Shown here: one piece after another, positions 7,315-12,102 of the stretch
How positions within the stretch are numbered: position 1 is the stretch's first letter
Layout: the number at the start of each line of letters is the position of its first letter
From: an uncultured Marmoricola sp.
GTDB lineage: Bacteria > Actinomycetota > Actinomycetes > Propionibacteriales > Nocardioidaceae
Assembly (NCBI GenBank): GCA_937868455.1
Contig: CALMMO010000414.1
Location: 1-12,102 of the forward strand
Direction: 5' to 3'
DNA: 12,102 nucleotides
Position numbers and translations under genes: made by a program
Notes under the pieces: model-generated
The model's database searches: none
What the model was told of the DNA's origin: nothing
The model's input: only the letters and a program-made list of their open reading frames with translations

Positions 7315-7326
7315 TACTCAAGAGTA
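7315..7326. promoter_or_regulatory. Dyad TACTC-AA-GAGTA overlapping the acetyltransferase RBS
   Basis: Perfect 5-bp arms, 2-bp spacer, 10 bp upstream of the GTG at 7305. It could be an operator or a small RNA hairpin that covers the Shine-Dalgarno. On the minus strand TGTTACTCT also reads as a weak extended -10. Confidence 0.3.
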
Positions 7327-7432
7327 ACAAAAGTTTGGACAAATCCGGCATCGGGCGTTCGGATACCTCCACGCTGTCACGTCCGCGACCGCAAATCCAG
7401 GGGTACGAAGTCGGGCATCTCACAATCGGAGG

Positions 7433-7474
7433 TCAAGTCAGTCCATATGCAGGACAAACTCCGGCCTGACTTGA
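7433..7474. repeat. 9-bp inverted repeat upstream of the peroxiredoxin gene
   Basis: TCAAGTCAG (7433-7441) and CTGACTTGA (7466-7474) are perfect inverted copies separated by 24 bp, centred about 70 bp before the peroxiredoxin ATG. As DNA it could be a two-site operator; as RNA, a long-loop hairpin in the leader. No OxyR-type ATAG-N7-CTAT box or clear promoter was found in the 7306-7524 gap. Confidence 0.4.
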
Positions 7475-7511
7475 ACGGCCAGGCACACTGGAAAGACCAG
7501 ACCCCCTGACC

Positions 7512-7517
7512 AGAGAG
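7512..7517 (+). promoter_or_regulatory. RBS that sets the peroxiredoxin start at 7525
   Basis: AGAGAG lies 7 nt before the ATG at 7525 but only 1 nt before the ATG at 7519. The second ATG is therefore the likely start, giving the family-typical N-terminus MALHLGDTAPDF. Confidence 0.5.
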
Positions 7518-7524
7518 AATGATC

Positions 7525-8187
7525 ATGGCTTTGCACCTGGGCGACACTGCCCCCGATTTCACCACCCAGACCTCCCAAGGCGAGGTCTCCTTCCACGACT
7601 GGGCCGGCGACAACTGGGTCGTGCTGTTCTCGCACCCCGCCGACTTCACCCCCGTGTGCACCACCGAACTGGGCCGCGTTGGCCAGTTGAAGGACGAGTG
7701 GGCCAAGCGCGGCGTCAAGCCGATCGCTTTGTCGGTCGACTCGGTCGAAGACCACGCCAAGTGGAAGGGTGACATCGAGGAGTTCTCGGCATGCTCGGTT
7801 GACTTCCCGATCATTGCTGACCCCGACAAGTCAGTTGCCATCTCCTACGACATGATCCACCCCGGCGAAGGCGACACTTCCTCGGTGCGCTCGGTGTTCG
7901 TGATCGACCCGGCCAAGAAGATTCGCCTCTCGATGACCTACCCCAAGTCGACTGGCCGCAACTTCGACGAAATTCTGCGCACCGTTGACGCGCTGCAAGA
8001 GGCTGACCGTGGCGAATGCGCGACCCCGGTGGACTGGAAGCCCGGCGACCGCATCATCGTGCCCCCAACGGTCTCAACTGCCGACGCTCGGGCCAAGTTC
8101 GACGACGTCCAAGAGGTCTACCCCTACCTGCGCACCGCCGTCCTCCGTGGCGATGCGGCAGGCAAGGGTGCCGTCGCCTGCGACTGA
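7525..8187 (+). CDS. Peroxiredoxin, Prx6 (1-Cys) subfamily
   Basis: Thiol peroxidase of the cytoplasm that reduces H2O2, organic peroxides or peroxynitrite. It has 220 residues from ATG 7525. The AhpC/TSA domain carries the peroxidatic motif DFTPVCTTE with Cys45, preceded by GDTAPDF (6-12). VRSVFVIDP and the C-terminal 1-cysPrx region (CATPVDWKPGDRIIVPP, 165-181) place it in the Prx6 group, which differs from AhpC by this extension. Further cysteines are at 90, 165 and 219. The penultimate Cys219 could act as a resolving cysteine, as in archaeal Prx6-type enzymes (inference). It is a single-gene unit: its own upstream region with an inverted repeat, and a strong terminator 11 bp after the stop. 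An ahpD or thioredoxin partner gene is not adjacent, so the reductant is unknown. Confidence 0.93.
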   Translation: MALHLGDTAPDFTTQTSQGEVSFHDWAGDNWVVLFSHPADFTPVCTTELGRVGQLKDEWAKRGVKPIALSVDSVEDHAKWKGDIEEFSACSVDFPIIADPDKSVAISYDMIHPGEGDTSSVRSVFVIDPAKKIRLSMTYPKSTGRNFDEILRTVDALQEADRGECATPVDWKPGDRIIVPPTVSTADARAKFDDVQEVYPYLRTAVLRGDAAGKGAVACD

Positions 8188-8198
8188 GAATCATCACG

Positions 8199-8242
8199 GG
8201 TTCAGGGGCGTGTCGCTTGGCGGCGCGCCCCTGAACCTTTCT
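8199..8242 (+). terminator. Strong rho-independent terminator after the peroxiredoxin gene
   Basis: GGTTCAGGGGCGTGTCG (8199-8215) pairs with CGGCGCGCCCCTGAACC (8221-8237). This gives a 17-bp stem with two G-T wobbles and a 5-nt loop, followed by TTTCT. The outer 12 bp are perfect. It separates the peroxiredoxin from the DUF1295 gene. Confidence 0.88.
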
Positions 8243-8284
8243 ATGCCTCTATCCATGAGCATCAGAGCGGGCTACGTTCGGCCC

Positions 8285-9160
8285 GTGAACTATCTCTCCG
8301 GCCCCAAGACCATGGCGATGGTCTCTGGCGCCTATGTCGTCTCGATGGTGATTGGGCTGGCCTGGCTCAAACTTGGCCCCACCACCCACAGTTTGCTGTG
8401 GGACTCCCTGATCGCTGACCTGGTGATGACCGTGGTGATCTTTGTGTTCTCCCGGGCCTTGAAGAACTCCAGTTTCTATGACGCCTACTGGACTGTTATC
8501 CCGGTCTTCTTCCTCGCCTACTGGATTGCTGAGCGCTCACCAGGAGCCAGCACCGCACGGATCGTGTGTGTGAGCGTCGTCGTGATCGCATGGTCAGTGC
8601 GGTTGACCTCAAACTGGGCCCGCTTCTATCCCGGGCACCCCCACGAAGACTGGCGCTACCCAATGTTGCGTGAGAAGCACCCCAAGATTGAGTTCTGGAC
8701 AGACCTCATGGGCATCCACGTGGTGCCCACGCTGTGTGTGTTCGCGGGAATGCTCCCGATGTACGCCGCGATCTGCCTTCCGGGCCGAGCCTTTGGCGTC
8801 GTGGATGTGCTGGCCACAATCCTGGGCTTGGCGTGTGTGTACCTGTCGTTGGCCGCTGACAAGCAACTGCGCGACTTTGCGGCCACCAAGAAGCCCGGCG
8901 AGGCACTCAAACATGGCCTGTGGGGACTCTCGCGACACCCCAACTACCTAGGTGAAATTGGATTCTGGGTCTCCTTGATGATCTTTGGCTTTGCCGCACT
9001 CACCGCCTGGTGGCTGCCAGTGGGAGCCGTCACGATGATTGCGCTGTTCTTCGGAGCGAGCATCCCCATGATGGAAGAGCGCAGCCTTGAACGCCGGCCC
9101 GAATACCAAGAGGTGATCGACACGGTTCCGAAACTGGTGCCGCTCCCCCGCCGTCGATGA
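8285..9160 (+). CDS. DUF1295 integral membrane protein (steroid 5-alpha-reductase-like fold)
   Basis: A 291-residue membrane protein with about seven or eight hydrophobic segments (roughly 11-30, 39-57, 67-81, 92-107, 132-151, 160-180, 224-243 and 242-260). The family signature is GLWGLSRHPNYLGE (211-224); EDWRYPMLRE (111-120) and the basic/acidic end MEERSLERRPEYQE are also typical of DUF1295. The C-terminal part is shared with steroid 5-alpha-reductases and isoprenylcysteine methyltransferases, which use NADPH or SAM, so a lipid- or sterol-modifying role is likely, but the substrate is unknown. The frame is open far upstream, through the terminator, so the start must be chosen. GTG 8285 is preferred; ATG 8243, 8255 and 8312 are alternatives. 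No clear Shine-Dalgarno precedes any of them, and TACGTT six bp before the GTG may be a -10 of a leaderless message (weak). It overlaps the FAD oxidoreductase by ATGA, so the two form an operon. Confidence 0.85.
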   Translation: MNYLSGPKTMAMVSGAYVVSMVIGLAWLKLGPTTHSLLWDSLIADLVMTVVIFVFSRALKNSSFYDAYWTVIPVFFLAYWIAERSPGASTARIVCVSVVVIAWSVRLTSNWARFYPGHPHEDWRYPMLREKHPKIEFWTDLMGIHVVPTLCVFAGMLPMYAAICLPGRAFGVVDVLATILGLACVYLSLAADKQLRDFAATKKPGEALKHGLWGLSRHPNYLGEIGFWVSLMIFGFAALTAWWLPVGAVTMIALFFGASIPMMEERSLERRPEYQEVIDTVPKLVPLPRRR

Positions 9161-10233
9161 GCCGCGTTGTCATCATCGGGATGGGTGACACCGGAGTGCT
9201 CACCGCATCTCGTCTCCGCGACGTCGACGTCATTGGTATTGCTGCATCACCCGGGTTGGTCTCAGGCCAAGAACTCGGCCTGCGCATCACGCGGCCAGCT
9301 CTGTGGGCGCGCGACTACCTCATCGGCTACGACCGATTCAAGGCGCTGGACAACGTCGAGTTGGTGTACGGCGAAGCCACCGGTCTGGATCCGAGCCGAC
9401 GTGAACTCCACGTGGGCGAGCGGATCGTTGGATACGACGTACTCGTGATTGCCAGTGGCACAGCTAATGGCTTCTGGCGGCAGCCCACCAACAAGTCCTT
9501 GGCCGAAATCGAAACCGAGCTAGCCCAGACCCAACAGCGTCTCGCCGGAGCGGGCCACGTTGCTGTGATCGGCGGGGGCGCCAGCGCCGTGAGCGCGGCC
9601 TTCAACCTCTCCGCCAGCGGGAAATCAGTGACGTTGTGTTTCCCCGGCGAACGGCCCCTCCAGCGCCACCACCCGCGGGTGTGGGCTCACCTGGCTGGGC
9701 GCGCTGAACGCCTTGGACTCACGCTCCTCCCCCACCACCGAGCCGTGGCGCCAAACACAGCGTTGAGCCCGGGCCCGGTGCAGTTCGTCGATGGCACCCA
9801 TCTTGGGGCTGACCTGGTGCTGTGGGCCATCGGGCCTGGGAGGCCACACTCAGACTTTGTGCCGCGTGAGTGGCTCGACGATGGCGGCTTTGTGCGAGTC
9901 GAACCCACCCTTCAGGTGCCCGGCCACCCCGAGGTCTTTGCCATCGGCGATGTGGCGGCCACCGACCCGCTGCGCTCCAGTGCACGCAACTGGGCCTTTC
10001 GACTCCTAGCTCGCAACATCGCTCACCATCTAGCTGGCCGCCCACTTCAGGACTACAAGCCGCCGCGCAATCGCTGGGGATCGGTGATTGGACCTCAAGA
10101 AGATGGGCTCACGGTCTATTCGCCAGCGGGCAAACCGAGTCGAATCGCTCGCTACTGGCAAGATCGACTGATTCAGCCATTCGTCGTTCGCCGGATGATT
10201 TATGGCGGAGTCAGGCCGAAGCAAGCGCGCTAA
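9157..10233 (+). CDS. FAD-dependent pyridine-nucleotide oxidoreductase (NDH-2/AIF-like)
   Basis: A 358-residue two-dinucleotide-binding-domain flavoprotein, presumably oxidising NAD(P)H and reducing a quinone or another acceptor. The first Rossmann motif is VVIIGMGDTG (4-13), then VLVIASGTA (95-103), a second Rossmann motif VAVIGGGASAVSAA (135-148) for NAD(P)H, and the FAD-closing motif FAIGDVAATD (261-270). There is no redox CxxC pair, so it is not a thioredoxin- or lipoamide-reductase type. It is shorter than usual NDH-2 and close to AIFM2/FSP1 in length. The usual acidic residue at the end of the second beta strand is not seen (GIAASPGLVSG). No membrane helix is apparent, but the basic C-terminal end (QPFVVRRMIYGG) could contact the membrane. 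The 4-bp overlap with the DUF1295 gene suggests that the two work together, perhaps as electron supplier and membrane reductase (inference). It is convergent with the S-subunit gene, 53 bp away; no convincing terminator is seen in that gap. Confidence 0.87.
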   Translation: MSRVVIIGMGDTGVLTASRLRDVDVIGIAASPGLVSGQELGLRITRPALWARDYLIGYDRFKALDNVELVYGEATGLDPSRRELHVGERIVGYDVLVIASGTANGFWRQPTNKSLAEIETELAQTQQRLAGAGHVAVIGGGASAVSAAFNLSASGKSVTLCFPGERPLQRHHPRVWAHLAGRAERLGLTLLPHHRAVAPNTALSPGPVQFVDGTHLGADLVLWAIGPGRPHSDFVPREWLDDGGFVRVEPTLQVPGHPEVFAIGDVAATDPLRSSARNWAFRLLARNIAHHLAGRPLQDYKPPRNRWGSVIGPQEDGLTVYSPAGKPSRIARYWQDRLIQPFVVRRMIYGGVRPKQAR

Positions 10234-10286
10234 AGCGATGGCTCGGACCCCACGACCCCAGCAGGAAGCGGCCTATCTGCTGCGGA

Positions 10287-10934
10287 CTATCCCGCCACTA
10301 GATCAGCCGCACTCTTTAGCAGACTTCGGCATTGGCGGTAGGCCTTGGAGGCATGCTCGACCGTTTCCGAGAGTTCCGCTCGCCGCGCCATGACGGCTGC
10401 CGGCACCATAAGTCTCATCAGGACCTCATCGTTAAAGCGCGGGTGGTGGCCACCTTCTTGGGAGTTGGCCAGAAGTTGCTGCACCCGGTCCGACAGCAGC
10501 CACGGCACAAGGAACGAGATCGACTGTCCGTCGAGGCTGCGAATCACGTAGAACTCCGTGCTTCCGCAAATGGGGAGCCCAGGTGCAGCCCCCTCATCGA
10601 CGAAGGCGACCTGTCTCAGATAGGGGCGCAACCTGGAAATGACAACATCCCCAACTTCGATGATCTTCTTACTGCCACCGACCTTTGCGTTTGCCGCAAG
10701 TGCTTGTTCGCAATCCAGGAGCCCGTTCCGGGCGTGGGTGGTGTCCAGGATGACAATTCGGTCGAAGGTTGCCGCCTTTGCTGGACTGATGGTTTGGCGC
10801 GCAAGAACGGCGATGTCACGCAGCGGCGTACCGTCTGTGATGGCGAGGTCTCGTTCGTAGCGAAGGGGTGTCAGCACAAACCCAGGATCTAGCTCATGCA
10901 TCCGAAGAACGTTGGCCTTCACCGCTGCCCCCAC
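10287..10934 (-). CDS. hsdS: Type I-like restriction-modification specificity subunit, single TRD (half-size HsdS)
   Basis: DNA sequence-recognition subunit that would direct the adjacent methyltransferase. At 215 residues it is about half of a classical HsdS (about 400, with two target recognition domains). One TRD is visible, with TRD-typical parts: LDTTHARNG (63-71), IEVGDVVISRLRPYLRQ (92-108), STEFYVIRS (125-133) and the exit segment HHPRFNDEVLMRLMVP (153-168). One alpha-helical region (about 175-213) follows, equivalent to a central conserved spacer helix. It is not obviously truncated: stop and helix end cleanly, so two copies probably pair to form a full specificity module (inference). 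Start: GTG 10934, with GAGGA 9 nt upstream. GTG 10922, overlapping the methyltransferase stop as GTGA, is an equally reasonable alternative. It is co-transcribed with, and downstream of, the M gene. Confidence 0.85.
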   Translation of the reverse strand: MGAAVKANVLRMHELDPGFVLTPLRYERDLAITDGTPLRDIAVLARQTISPAKAATFDRIVILDTTHARNGLLDCEQALAANAKVGGSKKIIEVGDVVISRLRPYLRQVAFVDEGAAPGLPICGSTEFYVIRSLDGQSISFLVPWLLSDRVQQLLANSQEGGHHPRFNDEVLMRLMVPAAVMARRAELSETVEHASKAYRQCRSLLKSAADLVAG

Positions 10935-12102
10935 TCAATCTGATCCTCGCGAAGGAAGCGGGTAAACGCCTCCACCGCCTCACCCAAGTCATGGTCCGCC
11001 CGAGACCATAGATCGCTCGATGCTGGAGCATCGGTTCGCTGAACCACGTTGCCCTTGGTGTCTTTTCCGTCCCGTTCGCTAGTGAGCAACAGCACGCGCT
11101 CATCAGCAATTCGATCCAAGCCGACCGGCTTCTCTCTCTTGATGGCGAAGACCACCTCCGCCTTCTGAGAGGTGTGGGGTTGGAACGTGTTGCGTCCCAG
11201 GCTTAGCACCGCAACGATCCGCATGTGGCGCGCGAACCACTCGCGCACGAAGCCGAACTGACTTGCACCAACCTTGTTGTGAGGTAAAACGATCCCAAGG
11301 CGACCACCGGGCCGCAGGAGTTGGACGCAACGTTCTATGAACAGAACGTCACGTTCATTGCGTTTACCGACTGGTCTGGCTAGTTCGTACGAACTGAGCA
11401 ACTCGGGTTCGCGCACCTCGCCCGCGAACGGCGGGTTCGTAACGATGCAGTCGAACCCCTTCCAACCCTTCATTGCGGCTCGGGTCAGGTCCTCAATCGT
11501 GACAACGCCCGAGTCGCCGATGCGATCCTGCACTAATGAGTCCTGCCCCGCGCTCGGGGTGAGGAGACTATTCAAGCGATAGAGATTCGAGTCCCCGTCA
11601 CCTGCGATGAGCATGAGCGCTCGGGCCACTTGTACGGCTCGTTGATCTATGTCGAAGCCCCAGATGTTCTGCTCGCGGTACTGCGACCGCTCTGCTGCCG
11701 TGAGGTCCTGAGCTGCAAACTGCATGGCGTGAACCAAGAAGCCGCTGGATCCGCACGCAGGATCACAAACGGTCTCCCCCTGGCTTGGGGCCACCATCCG
11801 CACGATGGCTTCAACAACGTGCCGCGGAGTGAAGTACTGACCTTTGGCCCCCTTTGCAGACCTGCCGATGAGGTACTCGAACAGGGCATCCATGACTTCA
11901 AAGCTGGTATCCCGAAGTGACAGGTCATCTAGAGCGTCGACACAGACGTTCAGATGATCGGGCGACAGCTTCGAAGCGACTCCGTCGGTGAGAATCTGCG
12001 GCCATTTGCGGTTGGCACGACCCAGGATCTCCTCGACACGGCTGACTGTCGAGGCCGAGTTCGCCGTACGCAATGGCGTGTCTGGTTCAAACGACTCCTG
12101 AT
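10919..12102 (-). CDS. hsdM: N6-adenine DNA methyltransferase subunit (HsdM-like), 5' end beyond window
   Basis: Transfers a methyl group from SAM to adenine N6 at the site chosen by the S subunit. The frame is open to the window edge (upstream codons read ESFEPDTPL), so the TTG at 12073 is not a proven start and the N-terminus is missing. About 394 codons are present. Counting from 12073: GQYFTPR (78-84), the SAM-binding motif DPACGSSGF (104-112), acidic GFDID (129-133), the catalytic NPPF (213-216) of gamma-class N6-MTases, then RPGGRLGIVLPHN (234-246) and a C-terminal region to the TGA at 10919. The segment before the core (RVEEILGRANRKWPQIL) differs from the N-terminal domain of EcoKI-type HsdM and looks more like the linker of proteins that carry an HsdR-like nuclease domain before the methylase. 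That would make this a combined R-M subunit, but the deciding sequence is outside. Its stop overlaps the S gene. No hsdR follows downstream. Confidence 0.9.
   Translation of the reverse strand, partial: QESFEPDTPLRTANSASTVSRVEEILGRANRKWPQILTDGVASKLSPDHLNVCVDALDDLSLRDTSFEVMDALFEYLIGRSAKGAKGQYFTPRHVVEAIVRMVAPSQGETVCDPACGSSGFLVHAMQFAAQDLTAAERSQYREQNIWGFDIDQRAVQVARALMLIAGDGDSNLYRLNSLLTPSAGQDSLVQDRIGDSGVVTIEDLTRAAMKGWKGFDCIVTNPPFAGEVREPELLSSYELARPVGKRNERDVLFIERCVQLLRPGGRLGIVLPHNKVGASQFGFVREWFARHMRIVAVLSLGRNTFQPHTSQKAEVVFAIKREKPVGLDRIADERVLLLTSERDGKDTKGNVVQRTDAPASSDLWSRADHDLGEAVEAFTRFLREDQIEWGQR

Noticed and set aside
10234..10286. tRNA, attachment site or terminator between the flavoprotein and the S subunit gene, as expected at an island border
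   Set aside because: I could not fold a cloverleaf or a convincing stem, and saw no repeat copy elsewhere in the window.
10332..10892. A 186-codon plus-strand frame opposite the S subunit gene
   Set aside because: The minus-strand reading has clear TRD motifs and overlaps the methylase gene in operon fashion; the plus-strand reading resembles nothing.
12071..12073. TTG at 12073 as the start of the methyltransferase
   Set aside because: The frame continues open through nine more codons to the window edge, and the protein would lack the N-terminal part expected for the family; treated as partial.

Overview
The window looks like chromosomal DNA from a high-GC Gram-positive bacterium (Actinomycetota). 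The evidence is the gene content. An actinobacterial type II fatty acid synthase block (fabF followed by an accD6-type carboxyltransferase) sits beside a DUF3145 gene, a family I know only from actinobacteria. There is also a tandem CNNM/CorC pair arranged as in mycobacteria. Third positions are strongly G/C and GTG starts are frequent. I cannot name the family or genus.

Layout, left to right. (1) 1-2569, plus strand: the 3' part of fabF (its start lies left of the window) and a complete accD6-like gene, joined by a 4-bp GTGA overlap. Together they supply malonyl-CoA and elongate acyl-ACP. (2) 2575-3078, minus: a DUF3145 gene convergent with accD6, with a leader carrying a strong RBS, a small hairpin and repeated TTGTG-like hexamers. 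(3) 3245-4150, minus: an alpha/beta hydrolase, with an AACnnGTT dyad just upstream of its start. (4) 4264-6689, plus: two overlapping CNNM-type genes (DUF21 plus CBS domains), likely a divalent cation (Mg2+) efflux or homeostasis pair. (5) 6694-7305, minus: a GNAT acetyltransferase. (6) 7525-8187, plus: a Prx6-type peroxiredoxin closed by a strong intrinsic terminator. (7) 8285-10233, plus: a DUF1295 membrane protein of the steroid 5-alpha-reductase fold, overlapping by 4 bp an FAD-dependent NDH-2/AIF-like oxidoreductase. (8) 10287-12102, minus: a specificity subunit with a single target recognition domain and an N6-adenine DNA methyltransferase subunit that runs off the right edge. This is a Type I-like or BcgI-like restriction-modification locus.

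Regions 1-7 read as core or soft-core chromosome with tightly packed genes; convergent pairs are separated by only 4-5 bp. Region 8 is the accessory part and the best candidate for something unusual: a half-size S subunit next to a modification subunit, with no separate R gene in the window. The two other places where a function is really open are DUF3145 and the DUF1295/FAD-oxidoreductase pair. No tRNA, rRNA, CRISPR array, insertion sequence or integrase was seen. No intergenic stretch reaches 300 bp; the longest (7306-7524) is described under its repeats.
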